From Siphonodentalium dalli (taxonomy: Eukaryota; Mollusca; Scaphopoda; Gadilida; Siphonodentaliidae), in the NCBI GenBank assembly GCA_032622095.1, contig CP136064.1, positions 264,473,863-264,537,862 of the forward strand: a stretch of 64,000 nt of DNA, in the 5' to 3' direction. This document shows, in pieces, positions 12,601-27,600 of the stretch; within the stretch, counting starts at the first letter, position 1, and each line of letters opens with the position of its first letter. Below the pieces are notes generated by a model. It was not told the DNA's origin, ran no database searches, and saw only the letters and a program-made list of their open reading frames with translations. Both the position numbers and the translations under genes were made by a program.

Positions 12601-15600
12601 TCAAATGAGTGAAATTGGGGTATTTCCCACACAAAAAATATACAAAAATAATTTTCGGTATCACAATATTGAAACACAGTGAAATAATATGAAATAAATC
12701 CATAGAAATTCAATATAAAACAAAATAGCATCTTTCTTTTGGCACTTCTCGTTGAAAACATTTTATACCAAACTCCATGCAGGGTTTACCTAGCTCCCTT
12801 GATGACTCAGTAAGACCACTGCTACCGGTGACATTTTACCAACATTTGGTGGACTTCCGAGATATTACTGTATACACCAGTAAGTAAGCCCATCCTCAAA
12901 GATAAGCCTAGTCTGGGATTTTTTACCCTAAATAAAACATGGGGGGTCTTCAAAGATAAGCCCACCCCAATTTTTGAGCATTTTGAAGGTGAATACAATC
13001 TAAATTACAAACTAAACAAGAGATGGACTGTCGTCCGGTGCATACCCCCTCATGGCATACCGCCTAGTGTGGGCACATCTATAACTTATGATGGCTATAC
13101 TCAGACATATGGACCCAGAATAACTATAGAACAAAAAACCAAAACAAACATTTGAATGTGCCATTAACTGTCCTCATAGTGGTGAACATCCATACAAAAT
13201 TTCATTGAGATCCGAGCATTACTGTTCAAGTTATGAGCTGAACAGACATCGGATGGATCAAACAGCCAACATTTCCAGATAAACAAAGATGAATTACTCT
13301 AGAATGGAAAAGCAGAACAGAACAATGGAACCCCCTATTGAATGTCCTCATAGCAGTGAACATCTATACCAAATTCCATTGAGATCCCAGCACAACTGTT
13401 GAAGTTACGACATGAAGACACCAGACGGACCAAAAAGCCAACATTTATTTCCAGATGAACAAAGATGAGTAACTCTAGAATGGAAAAGCGGAACAAAACG
13501 ATGGAACCCTCTTTTTAATGTCCTCATAGTAGTGAACATCCATACCAAATCCCATTGAGATCCCAGTACAACTGTCAAAGTTACAATATGAACAGACACC
13601 AGACGAACCAAAAAGCCAACATTTCCAGATGAACAAAGATGTATAACTCTAGAATGGAAAATCCGAACAAAACGATGGAACCCTCTATTGAATCCCCTCA
13701 TAGTAGTGAACATCCATACAAAATTTCATTGAGATCCGAGCACTACTGTTCAGGTTATGACATGAACAGACACCAGATGGACCAAAACTCCAACATTTCA
13801 AGATAAACAAAGATGAATAACTCTAGAATGGAAAATCAGAACAAAACGATGGAACCCTCTATTTAATGTCCTCATAGTTGTGAACATCCACACCAAATTT
13901 GGTTGAGATCCCAGCACAACTGTTGAAGTTACGACATGAACAGACACCAGACGTACCAAAAAGGTACTATTTCCAGATAAACAAAGATGAATAACTCTAG
14001 AATGGAAAATCCAAACAAAACGATGAAACCCTCTATTAAATGTCCTCATAATAGTGAACATCCATACCTAATTTCATTGAGATCCGAGCACTACTGTTCA
14101 AGTTATGACACGAACAGACATCGGACGGACGTACGCACGCACGGACGGACGGACAGGTGCAAAACAGTATACCCCCCTTTTTTTTTAAAAAGGGGGTATA
14201 ATTAACTTGTGAACTCATCATACAACCCTATTCAGTCCTCCTCACGAAGCGGGCGCTATTGCGCTCGCGCCCGGCAGCGCCCGCAATTTCAATTTCCCTG
14301 GCGCAAAGTATCGCTCCCGTCTTCTGACCGGAATGTATTCTCACCGGAAACTCCGGGAAATCGTATCAAACACACCACATTTTGAAAATAAAAAAAATAA
14401 TCATGGGTTTCCTGTCACTGTTCCTATCATGGATGTTTAAACAATATTTTGGTTATGAGACCGAGAACAGGGATGGCAAAACAATCATCACGAAAGATTA
14501 TTGTAAAGCATGCGCCAAGCATTCGGACCGTGTTCGGAATAATACTTACCGGTAAAGTACGAAAGTACGAAACGGCAGCCGGTTCGTCTTTTATTTCCAA
14601 ATGGACTCTGGAGCGGCACTTAAACACCAAAAGCCACCTGAGTGCTGTGTATTTCAAGCAACTTGATGCCGAAAATAGTGCAACAACTAGACCAAGTTGA
14701 ATTATTTATTAATAAAATTTCATGGACCTTACATGTAATTGACTTGGCATTCATTGTAATAAGACCCCAGGGAATAATACTTTAAGTCAACACAAAATCA
14801 AAGTAGAAACAACAACATGTACTTGTACATTGTAAATTTTAATATGTTGCTACTGTAACCTAATTTATTACTCCCGCGAGGAATTCTTCGTGAGGAGGAC
14901 TGCCTATTATGTTTACAAATTAATCCCAAAACTTACAATCTTATTCAAATTGATCCCAAATGTATGTCTATTACTGTTTCTGGTTATTATCATATGATTT
15001 TATCTTCTTAATAATATAAATAAAACACATTATTATCTTTATTCAATACAAAAATATGGTATTGGTATAAAACATGATGGTAGGTTGGCACCTGAAGGCT
15101 AACTGACTTTTTGCACAGAAGGGTCCTCATGAGTAAGCCCAGTACCCACTTTTTGAGCAAAAACATGCATGAGCCCCCTGGGCTTACTGACGGGTGTAAT
15201 AAATATACTATGCGAACTGAGCAACATGTTGCCCTTATTAAGCACACAAAATATCGAGTTTGGAAAGTCCCTCTAGAACCAAAGAACTATATTGTGAAAT
15301 GGTGTAATTTGGTTCTCCAATTATTTTATCAACACCAAAGTCTTAACACACATGGCGACAACATGCAAACACAAGAGTTATAATTTGCTGCCATTTGCTA
15401 AGGATTGTGCAAAAATAGTCAACAAAACTACAACTCTAATTCTCCATTATGTGAGTGAGTTTTTAGTGTGGGAATTGTTCTCAAAGAACATAGGAAATTT
15501 GACTTTGGGACGATCAATATCGCCATTTTGGCTGGAAAAACCTGCGCTAAATACAGAAAAACCAGACTAGTAACCAGCCAGTGACAGAGTCAGAAAGGAT

Positions 15601-18600
15601 TGTGCAAAAATCATCAACAAAACTACAACTCTTAATTCTCCATTAATTGAGTGAGTTTTTAGTGCGGGAATTGTTCTCAAAGAACATAGGAAATTTGACT
15701 TTGGGGCAATCAATATCGCCATTTTGACTAGAAAAACCTGCGCTAAATACAAAAAAAACAGACTAGTAACCAGCCAGTGACAGTCAGAAAGGAAGTATGA
15801 CTGGTGCGCTCTGGTCAAGATTGATTCTATACATTAGAATATAAATTAAATGAAAATAGGATTTGTAAAAAAATAGTCTGGAAGTCTGTAATATATGTAA
15901 TAGCATTGATCTAAACTACTCTTGAACTAACAACTTTCAAATCAGTTCAATAGATAAACCTTAGATGAGATAATGCCACCATTGGTAACCAACTAATTAT
16001 TGTTCCAATAAAACTGTGTGGATCTAAAAGATGAGATAATCTCACTAACTAATTATTATATCAATAAAACTGGGTGGATCTATCAGCAATCACAAGAATC
16101 TACTCAAGTTGAGCTAACCATCTCTATAATGAATTAATCCGACTATCTAGATCATGCCATGAATATCTACTATGTCTATGCCTGTAAGGATCATATTTCA
16201 ACAGTACAAAACCTGGGAACTTTTTGATGTTCTGATGGGAACTTTATGACATTGAAAAAATAACAGAGTGAATATATTTTTCACTTCATATCTGTTTCTT
16301 AACCCTTTCGTGACTGGAGCTTCCTGAGATTTTGCAAAACCCTGTGCCAATGCATTCTCTTATATATGCGAGTCTCCCAGAATGCATTGGCCTAACAATA
16401 TTTACCTTGACCTTGTAAGCCAGTGCATTCTCTTATAAATGTGAGGCTCCATATGGGAGACTCACATATATATGAGAATGCACTGGCACAGGGTCTTTAA
16501 TGCTGCACCAGCATGGGGTCTCATCATGAAAGGGTTAATTATGCATCTCACGGTTGGTGAAGGTCCCATCTTGAGATTGCGTGATATAGACGTTTGTGAG
16601 CCAATTACGCTTTGCGTCGCTTACAATCATAGCATTTCGCCTGGGTAATCAATTCATGCTTAACCCTTTACCCAACAAACCGGCCAAAACCGGCCAAATA
16701 AAGCTTCAACAGCCTAAAATATCTTCGGTCTGTCTCAATAGAACCATACAAATATGGATATCATTGGAACCGGTTCATTGACCCCATTGAGATGGTTACA
16801 GTTATGCCCTGTGCCAATGCATTCTCTTATATATGCGAGTCGACCATAGGTCGCCTCGCATATATAAGAGAATGCATTGGCCTAAAAAAATCTTTTTTTA
16901 ACACTTTTTACCATTTTTTCTTACATTCTTTAACAATTTTATAATTTTTAATGTGTTAAGCCAATGCATTCTCTTATATATGCGAGTCGACCTATGGTCG
17001 ACTCGCATATATAAGAGAATGCATTGGCACAGGGCCATTCTGTTGGGTAAAGGGTTAACTAAGATATATATTACAAACATTATTTTTTCAATGTTATAAA
17101 GTTCCCAGTCTAAACTTCAAAAAGTTTCCAGGTTTTTAACTGGTGGAAAATGATCTCTACGGGAGTAGCCAGAGTAGCCATGATCTGCCGACTATACTGA
17201 ATTACCCCAATAACTTACCGTGTCAGAAGGTCTGATCTAAAATAATCATGAACATTCCAGAATGGTGAAGGTGATTAGAAGCAATTTGAGAAAATTCCTG
17301 TCTGAGGTAGGCTCCTAAAAATCTCATAATTTTTCATCAAATCAAATTTCTGTGGTCCAATGAGGTCACATAACAGCTGTGATCTAGGAGTGCCCACTGA
17401 GTGATAGAGATTCCCAGATTCAAACACAAGACTTCACCCCTTATTTACCCAAAATGCATCAAAATTCAAAACTAGGAGATCAAGTTAATCCCCCAGCATT
17501 GAGATTAATAGACTAGCAGTACAGTCCAGATAATAATTAAGCACAGAACCACTCAGAACACACGTCAGTACCTCATCAAGAACAATGTGTTTAACTGGAT
17601 AAGTTGATAATACAATTTATTACATGATCCTACCCTTATTCCATTCAATAAACCTATCTATAAATTGTGATATTAAACGTTCGTTTAATAACATGAAATA
17701 GTGCCAGGTGACATTTCATTTCCGGTTTGACGTCTGTTTGCATTCCGTATGCTACGTCTCAAAATACTATGGCTTCCAATAGTTTTCCAACAAACTGTAA
17801 TGAATGAAGAGTTTGAAAAGTTGTCATTACATATATGCCATTAAATACACCAAAGATTCTTTATTTATCTGGGACTATTTCTTTACACTGGCAAACAATG
17901 CATAGAAACGCGAAACGTCATCGCATGCCTTATAGAAACCGTTTCGCGTCCCATTTGTTGATTTAAGTATGTTTTGGATCATATAATAAATAGAATCTAC
18001 AGCTCGTCCCCAGTTTATAGCGGAATTTACAAAACTCGTCCCAGTAAATTAGATCTGGACCTCGCCAAAGGCTTGGCCCAGACCTAATTTACTGGACGAG
18101 TTTTGTAAATTCCCCTATAAACTGGGGACTCTTTGTAGATCCTCTATGTTTTGGAGCTTCCTCTTTCACATGGTATAAAATATAATATATGAATATAAGT
18201 ATAATATCACAATGTGATCTGGGTATTTGACATTAACCCTTTACCCAACAGAAGGGCACTGTGCCAATGCATTCTCTTATATATGCGAGTCGACCATAGG
18301 TCGCCTCGCATATATAAGAGAATGCATTGGCTTAACACATTAAAAATATATAAAATTGTTAAAGAATGTAAGAAAAAATGGTAAAAAGTGTTAAAAAAAG
18401 ATTTTTTTTAGGCCAATGCATTCTCTTATATATGCGAGGCGACCTATGGTCGACTCGCATATATAAGAGAATGCATTGGCACAGGGCATAACTGTAACTA
18501 TCACAATGTGGTCAAGGAGCCGGTTCCAATGATATCCATATTTGTATGGTTCTATTGAGACAGACCGAAGATAATTTAGGCTGTTGAAGCTTTATTTGGC

Positions 18601-21600
18601 CGGTTTTGGCCGTTTTGTTGGGTAAAGAAAGGGTTAAGTGTGCCTTCAATTTTTTATGGCTAAAAATGCCTTACCTCAGACTGGAAATACGGACTGCTCC
18701 TACAGGATGTTGTCTGACCGAAACAGAAGCATCGAATACACTCTCGACTTGTTCTTGCATTATCGTTGAAGAAACCTGGATCACATTTCGTTGTTATGCC
18801 TGGAAAAGTTCATACAGATCAGTGAAGACACTAGTTAACCAGGGCCAAATGTAATTTATGTATTAAAACTGGGAAGCCTGCGAATTGTTTTGATTTTATG
18901 CGATTATGGAATCGTTTGTCTGATTCGATTCAAAATAGACTATCCTGATTTGAAAATCTTTTCGAATCGTATCTGTCAGTTGCATTCCCTTGGTTTTTAC
19001 AGACACCAATGTGTTTTGTGAAAAGTCACTTCATGATATACTAATAAACTACACAAAAGTTAGATACTATATCCGTGAACTATTAAACTATACCGGAACA
19101 CCTATTGTCATCAACACACTCACGAGTCGATATAAATTCCGAAGTGTTGTTCCCGACTCCCAACTGAATTTGCAGTCTCCGATGACTAACTCAAAATGTA
19201 AACAAAAGCCATAATTGTCACATTTAATGCTCTCGTGATCAATGTCATGTGATATTAGATTGGTATGAAGCTGAAGAAATGTTAAAAGGGGAATAGTCAT
19301 ATATAACACTCCTTTAGCTGAAACTAAATTAACGCATTTCACGGTTCAGTAGGGGTGGGAAGATACGCTAGTGCCACGATACGATACGTATCTCGATACA
19401 CCGTTCGCGATACGAGTGCGTATCTAGATACATATATACATACTACATAGATACACTCCAGACATTGTTTCAGAATTTAATCAAATCAAACATGACAACT
19501 CAAACACAAGCTTATTAGGGCAAATAGCATTACTGTGCCAACTTGCAACTGAAACAACTTTCAAACAAGTCAATAGTTATTATGAGTCTGATCTACTCTA
19601 AACAGTAAATACAAGATCGACTATTTATTGGTAAGTTAATGGTAACGCAGGTTCTTTCTCAAAAAAATTAAAGTGTCAACATTTTCTGAGTTCAGCATTG
19701 AGCGCTGAGCATTTATAATATCGCCAGCAGTCGAAAACACTCTTTATCCCATTTACTAGGGTAGCTAACAAACCGAAGTGCTGCCAAACTTTAGACTTGT
19801 ATTTGTCTGCGGGTTTGGGTTTTATAATGAATTTTTCCTGCGATTGCTGAGGAATCTCAACTGCTGGCTCCGTAGACGCCATTACATTTACAAAGCTTAT
19901 TTAAAAAAAACGGATGTTGAAACTCAAGAGTTCAAGGACGATGACCACAAAATCGGGTAATCAAGACTTGCACAAAGAAAGTCCGTAAGTGATCATGCTT
20001 GAAATCACTTGTTAACAGAGATGCTGTGTCTCGTTTTCGGTGGCTTACCGCCGGTGGCTACCGCCAATTGGTGTGCATCAGTATCGGTAGACTAATTAAT
20101 AGGTAAAATCGAAAAATGATTAATTAAGGGCCATAACTCCATCAAATTTTATCGGGCCAGGCTGGTTTTCGAACTCGTCCGAAATATTCTTGGCAAGTAT
20201 GTCTATTCCAAATTTTAAACAAATCGGAGGACGTTTGTTGAAGTTATCGCGCTAACGAGCTAAAAATTCACGAAAAATGACTAATTATGGGCCATAACTC
20301 TATCAAATTTTATTGGGCCAGGCTGGTTTTCGAACTCGTCCAGGATATTATTGGAAGACACTTATATACCAAATTTTAGTTGAATCGGATGACGTTTGTT
20401 GAAGTTATCGCGCTAACGAGCTCAATATTCGTACAAAATAACTACTTAAGGACCATAACTCTATCAAATTTTATCGGACCGGGCCGGTTTTCTAACTCGT
20501 CCGAGGTATTCTTGGGAGACACCTATATATCAAAATTTCAATCCAATAGGATGATGTTTGTTAAATTATCGCGCTAACGAGCTGAAAATTTGTGAAAAAA
20601 TGACTAATTAAGGGCCATAACTGTATCAAATTTTATCGGACCTGGCCGGTTTTCGAACTCGACCGAGATATTCTTGGGAGACACCTATATACCAAATTTC
20701 AATCAAATCGGATAACGTTTGTTGAAGTTATCGCGCTAACAAGCTGAAAATTCGTGAAAAATGACTAATTAAGGGCCATAACTCTATCAAATTTTATCGG
20801 ACCAGGCCGGTTTTCGAACTCATCCGAGATATTCTTGGGAGACACCTATATACCAAATTACAATCAAATCGGATAACGTTTGTTGAAGTTATCGCGCTAA
20901 CGAGCTGAAAATTCGTGAAAAATGACTAATTAAGGACCATAACTCTATCAAATTTTATTGGATGAGGCCGGTTTTCGAACTCATCCGAGATATTCTTGGG
21001 AGACACCTATATACCGAATTTCAATCAAATCGGATAACGTTTGTTGAAGTTATCGCGCTAACGAGCTGAAAGTTCGTGAAAAATGACTAATTAAGGGCCA
21101 TAACTCTATCAAATTTTATCGGACCAGGCCGGTTTTCGAACTCATCCGAGATATTTTTGGGAGACACCTATATACCAAATTTCAATCAAATCGGATAACG
21201 TTTGTTGAAGTTATCGCGCTAACGAGCTGAAAATTCAAAGGGCCATAACTCTGTAATAAATGTGCGGACGAACCCGATTTTTTGTCTGCAGCTTACGTGC
21301 ATGGATATGTACTCACACACCAATTTTTTTTAAATCCGTCAATAAACGGTTGAGTTATAAGCAAAACACGTCGCCCGCCCGCCGCCCGCCCGCCCGCCGT
21401 CCCCCATCAAACTATAAGTCGAGTTTTGGAAAAAAACTCGACTAATAAATCACAAAACGCGGAGCTGCCAATGTAAGAGGAGTAACTCTAAATACAATGT
21501 ACTAGATTCAGACCACTGGACTCGTAACTATACGAATTGAGTTCGAGTGACACGCGATTACGCAGTCAAAATGAAGGGTACCGCGGAAAGTACCGGTATA

Positions 21601-24600
21601 TTTAGAAGGCAGTTGTGCGTCAGCTGCGAGCGCACGTGACATGTGCTTCCGAAAACGAAACGGGAAGTTATATATCAATTGTGCCATGTGGCGTAAATAT
21701 GCACCGGCTCTAATCAAACACGCGATGCACGTGCAGCACGGACACATTATAGTACGTTTCATCACTTTCGCGCGAAGCTATATATGCACATGCGAAGTCT
21801 TGTTTTAACTTTGTTTTAGGACTGAAACTCTCGATATATCTTAATAGCCGATCAAGTGACTATGCTTTTCGAAGTTTTCGTACAGTAAACATTTATTATG
21901 AATTATACGTGTATCGCAATACGACGATATTTAAGGATTTGTATCGGTGCATGCATCGTATGTTACCGTATCGCGATACACCGGTGCATCGGTGTATCTT
22001 CCCACCCCTACGGTTCAGTCTTATTAATTAATTTTGTTTTTGCGGTATTGTATCTATGGACGTGTTTACAAAATGACACCATGATGTGGGGCAACATTTG
22101 TAGTCGCCTAATTTCTTAACGTATCACTATGCGAAATGACACTTCCCTCAGCTAATAGAGATTGATGCTACCAAGAGTATCTAAGCGCATTGACCAATCA
22201 GATGCACGCATTTGATCATAAGCAAAAGTAGGTGGAATTATTTTTCCATAATGGCATAATAGATCAAACATGAAAACTCACGCTTCACAACCACAATGGC
22301 ATCAGGAATGGCGAATATGGTTCCCTTGTTGTTAAGAGCTTCACATGTGTACGCTCCAGCATCCTCTGGAACGATGTTCCTGATGGTGAGATGTCCACGG
22401 CCATCGTTGCTTGCGGACTCGACCCTGGTACCAGTGGGGATGTTACCCCAGTTCAAACGCCAGATGATCAGAGGAGGTGGGACACCGACAGCCTCACACT
22501 TTATGGTGAACGAACCACCCTCATCAACCTCAACATTTGGTCGTGGGGGAATTGTAACCACAGGTGGTGCTGAAAACAAGATGGTAATAAATTATGTATT
22601 TGAATTATTGAGAAGCAGGCCTACAAATTAGAGGCAAAAGACTGTTCAGTTCGCCTGGAGGTTATCTACAATGAAAATGACGCAAAAACAGGTCATGGGA
22701 AAGTGTTCTGTATGTCTCGCAATCACTGATTCTCACCTTAATTATTGCTCAATTAAGTCCCAAAATGGACACTTCAAATTATTACTTCAATCAGGTACTC
22801 ATTGCTAAGTAATAATACTAGTAGTAGTGATATCAAGCCTTGACATAGGGTGTCTGTCATATGCAGAATAAGGTCCCCAGAGGGTGAATTTGGTGATGCT
22901 AGCCCGCTATGCGGGGTAGCATCACTAAATTCACCCTCTGGGGACCTCATTCTGCAAATGACAGACACACTATTTCAAGGCTTGAGTGATATAATAGTTT
23001 GTGTAACCCTTCTTGTAACCTATGGGTAACAAACGCACAAATTAGGCGAATGAAAAATAGGTTACGCAAAATTATGAAATTTGCAGCCTTGAAGAAGTGT
23101 TTTTACTACTATCTACATTCGAATGTAGGCCTTCAATTTTGAATTTGGTACCATAACTAAAATCAACTCAATGATGGCACAGATCAATTTTGAAGAGAAT
23201 AATCGATATTCAATTTGACTCAATTTGCATAGGACGCCAATTACCTGCCTGTAACAATTGGGTATTATAGGTCTATGGCATAGCAATCCAAATGAGATCA
23301 GTCGTCAATTGATCATTGATTCTTAACATTTCTTGTTTTTACGTTAATGTCATTCTTCTGATGTCCCAATGCAGGTCTTTGAATGACCTGTATGGATCAA
23401 AGAGATTGAGTCAACATGGATTAAATACATTTTCCGAGCATTACTAGTCAATGTTTGATACAATCATAAATAAAATATTTACCACTGTTTATATTGCTGT
23501 CCTTGTATTTATTTTACTTGACCCTCAAAGAAATCAATATATTTAAGATCTAATTACACTGCGCCATCAGCGTGTATAGTAGAATTTGATCACAAAGAAA
23601 CTCTCTGTGGTCCCTGTGGTCAAATTGTAGTGACAGATGTGCAGATATTGGTTACCGTAAGCCACTATATAATACCCCAGTTTGATGGGAACACAGGTTA
23701 CTGACCATATCAGGACGAGCCTTGTATGCAGATTTAGACAAGGTCATATTACAAATAGAATTAAACTATGATAAGTGTTATACATACTGCATCCTCTCTC
23801 ATCAGAATTATCAACACAGTCGGTATCAACATCACATTGGTAGCTGAGTGGCACACACTGATCGTTACTGGCACATTGGAATTCCAGGTTGGTGCAAAGG
23901 CCAGGTGGACCGGGTGCTAAAAATATAACACAACTCAGTAAGTATATCAAATCAGATCAAAGAGTTTCTCAAACACATTCATGCTCTGGAAGATTGATTT
24001 TAAAAAATCCACCCTGATAATAATTATCTCAAGCTTTTCTTTTCTACTGAAATTTTTCTAAAAAGAATAATAAACTATTATGTCAATGTATGTACATGGA
24101 GTATATATCAGGGTTTCTGCTATAGCGGCAGGGGATCCCTTTTTGGGCCCCATCCCCCCAGCCAATTTTTCCCCTTCTGTCATACCACAGGACATATTCC
24201 ATATGTATACAGGTATAAAGATGTTTACTTCTCAATTTCGTTGGGACAGTACTACGAAATTTAAATAGTTGACAACTTTATTTGATTTCTAGCGAGAATG
24301 AGGTCCCCAGAGGGTGAATACACACTCGGACCGATCTAACACGAAGTGATCAAACCGGAGTTCGCTAAAACACATGCTTTGGAGTATGCTGGTTACGTTG
24401 TTGCGGTTAGGTTACGAAAAAAGACCGGCATAATTTAATCATGTTATATTCCGGTATGTTATGCATCCGAACTTTTTGACGAGTCTTGAATAGTGGTCGT
24501 TTAACTTCAACGGGCGTGTTTCCATATACAGCAATTAATTTTTATCTGATAAATTTTCTATGTTCTAAAGTTATTGCGGTTGATAGCATAGTAACTTAGG

Positions 24601-27600
24601 TAGAAAATGGATGCAAAACGATCAGCAAATCTACTCTCTGTTTCTTCTATTGGCCGATACAACAAAAGTAGGTCCACTAGTGTTTCCACGACATTGAAAA
24701 CATTGACTGCATTTTCCCCTCGACAGATACAGGACCCGTTCCCCAAAACCTAGCGGAAACCCTGTATATATGAACTGAAGTGACAAAATATTACCTCCAT
24801 AACTTTTAGGTCAATGGTTTACAACTCAAAAACCATTTTTTTTCACCTTATATGGCATTTGAGTTGTAGAAAATAAATATATTAATAAAAACCCCGTAGC
24901 TGAAGAAATAGAAATTTGGGGGTGTCCAATCGGACCAGGCATCTTAAAGCTGTCCATGATTTATACAGTAATGCCCTAAGTAATCGACCCCTTAACCACA
25001 GCAGAATTATTGGTAACTTTTCAGGATTTAGTCAGAAATATGGCTTGTTGCCATTCATCGGAAAGCTTTCGCTGATAATTCTGCTGTGGTTAAGGGGTCG
25101 ATTACTTAGGGCATTACTATAATACTAAAATTGTGCCACTCCAAACTTTCAAACCTAGACCTCCTCTTACAAGAAATCTTTGGAGAAACCACCTCTTTTC
25201 TTTCGCAAATTTGTCCCTATAGTTTAACAAATTCTGAGAGATGTAGAAAGTAGATCATATGAGCTCATAAACAGTTTGGAGTATGATGCATAGAAGATAA
25301 CGTTGCGCATACATGTACTTACTGCAAAAATAAATCAGAAAATAATTTACAAACTGAACAACTTACGGCAGAAGGCTTCATCAGAACCATCAGCACAATC
25401 ACGTTCTCCGTCACACTGCCAGATCTTCATTTTACATGCACCGTCGTTACAGCGGAACTCATTCGGCTCACATGGGCCTGGGTCTAGAAATCATGAAAAA
25501 AATATTTAAAATGTGACACTGAGTTGTTTTTACTACTTCTTCATTCTAATAAAGGTCTTCAATTATCAATTTTGTACCGTAACCAATTGATATTCAATTG
25601 ACTATGGGAAATATTTTTACCCAATTTGCATATGATGCCAATGAGACATTAATAAATTTTGTCACCAAATGCCAATTTAGCATCCTGCAACACTCGGGCA
25701 TTATAGGCCTACGGCATAGAAATCCAAATGAGATCAGATCAGTGGTCAATTTATAGTTAATTCTTAATAGTTCTTGTTATAGGGAGCCTCGCATATATAA
25801 GAGAATGCAATCACTTACAAGGTCAAGGTAAATATTGTTAGGCTCCCTATAAGAGAATGCATTGGCACAGGAGTTTTCACAAAATTTCATGAAGCTCAAG
25901 TCTTCTCAGGCAATTACCGTACTGACCCGCTCAAGGCCCTTGCCCGTGTTTATACCCACCCATATTAGCTTTTAGATAGTTTGTTGAGAACGTGGTAAAC
26001 ATGAGTCGCTTCAAATAGCCATGCGCGTGCATAGCGCACCTGTCAAACAACGGTACTGTAAAAACATTTTTTTTCTTCAGTCGGGTATGTTCCTACATGT
26101 GGCCAAACACAAAGAGCTGGCTTCCTGGTTGTGTAAGCACACAGTGGGTATAATAATGGGACAGAAGGAGAACTTGTCATTCAACAACCATGTCTTCAAA
26201 ACTATGTCAACTTTAAACACTCAAAACCAAAATAAAGGTTATCGACTAGCATTTTTTTCACGTTTTACAGTGCAGACTATAGTATAAACATAATCTGTGT
26301 CAACAGTTTAGGAGCGATAACACTAAATATTCAAACACGTGCTTTTTCATAAGTTTTAGCAGAAATACATAGTCATGTCTTTTGTCAGTACTGTTAATTA
26401 ATTACACTCACTGGCTTTTATTAAACATGCAATTAGTCACTATTGTAACATCCTCTATGTAGACAACGGATCAAGAATAAAGCGCTTTTGAACATTGTGA
26501 CTTCAACAGAAACCTATCTATATTTCTAATTGTGGATAAAATGAGATTTGAACTCTTTAAAAATTCTGGATAAAATTGCAAATAAATTTTTTTGATGAGG
26601 CCCTTTTTGGGTGATGGGTGAGGTTCCTGTGAACACAGTATTTTTTATTTATTTAGTCTTAACTATGACATACCATCACAAGCAGTTCCCTCATCTGAAC
26701 CATCTGTGCAGTCTGGCTCTCCATCACACAGATAGTCTCGTGGAATACACTGTCCATTACTGCATGTTGCTTGATCGCGGCCACATGGACCCTCTGAAAC
26801 AAATACACAGCATATCAACAATCCTATAAGCATTATGTGATGTCTGAAATACAGTAATGCCCTAAATAATCGACTCCTTAACCACAGCAAAATTATGGGT
26901 AATTTTTCAGGATTTAGTCGAAAATGTGGCTTGTTGCCATTCATCGGAAAGCTCTCAGTGAGAGCATTCTGATGAATGGCAACAAGCCACATTTCCAACT
27001 AAATCCTGAAAAGTTACCCATAATTCTGCTGTCAAGGAGACGATTATTTAGGTCATTACTGTACCTGGAGGTGAGACTGTCCCAATAGAACTAACTGCAG
27101 TGCAATTGGGCTACATTAAGGTTAGCCATATTAACATATTTTTTTGAAGAAAAAAACAAATACTAATACCAGCTCTGACAAAATTAAGCATGTTGTGAAC
27201 AATTCCTAAGAGGAAAAAAGGAGATAACTGCACTAAATAATTTCAGATCGAGCTTATAATCACTGATGCACAGTTTACCACGGTACTAAATATCGTTGCA
27301 AAGTTTCATAGAAATTGACTGGAACATGTAGGACAGATAAGCTGATTCCTATATACCCCTTACATAACTTTGTTATGGGGGGGGGGGGTTATCATAAAAT
27401 AAAGTTTGGTTGAAAACAACTCACATGATTAAGAAAACGAAAGTATTTAGAGTGCAAAACGTGCTTTATACCCGAAAGACTATGCAGTGTAAAAAGAAAT
27501 AAATATCTCATAGGCACTCGCATTATCTGTTTGTCTGCCTTTATTTCCTGAACATCCCTCCAGATAATATAGACCATTCCAATGTATATGTTTATAACTG

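Larger units (their letters stand above)
15000..17599. other. Intron E22-E23 remainder
   Basis: Apart from the tandem duplication at 15.4 kb and the two TTAA elements listed, no exon or ORF with a domain is seen. Confidence 0.5.
19350..22010 (-). mobile_element. Non-autonomous hAT element with 8-bp target duplication
   Basis: Terminal inverted repeats taggggtgggaaga (19350) and its complement ending at 22010 are flanked by the exact 8-bp duplication CGGTTCAG (19342-19349 and 22011-22018). Subterminal 'cgatacgat/atcgcgata' motifs occur at both ends. Inside, on the minus strand, there are remnants of both ends of a hAT transposase, so the middle was deleted. The interior also carries a ~163-bp tandem array. 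It occupies most of the intron between E21 and E22. Confidence 0.93.

Noticed and set aside
14449-14700. Plus-strand ORF of 83 codons as a small gene
   Set aside because: It lies within a small element with inverted ends and only completes a finger motif across a frameshift.
22296-22631. Plus-strand ORF of 111 codons
   Set aside because: Antisense shadow of the Ig exon E21, which has consensus splice sites and a strong family match.
26021-26287. Plus-strand ORF of 88 codons in the E18-E19 intron
   Set aside because: No recognisable domain, no splice partners, and length is expected by chance in this composition.
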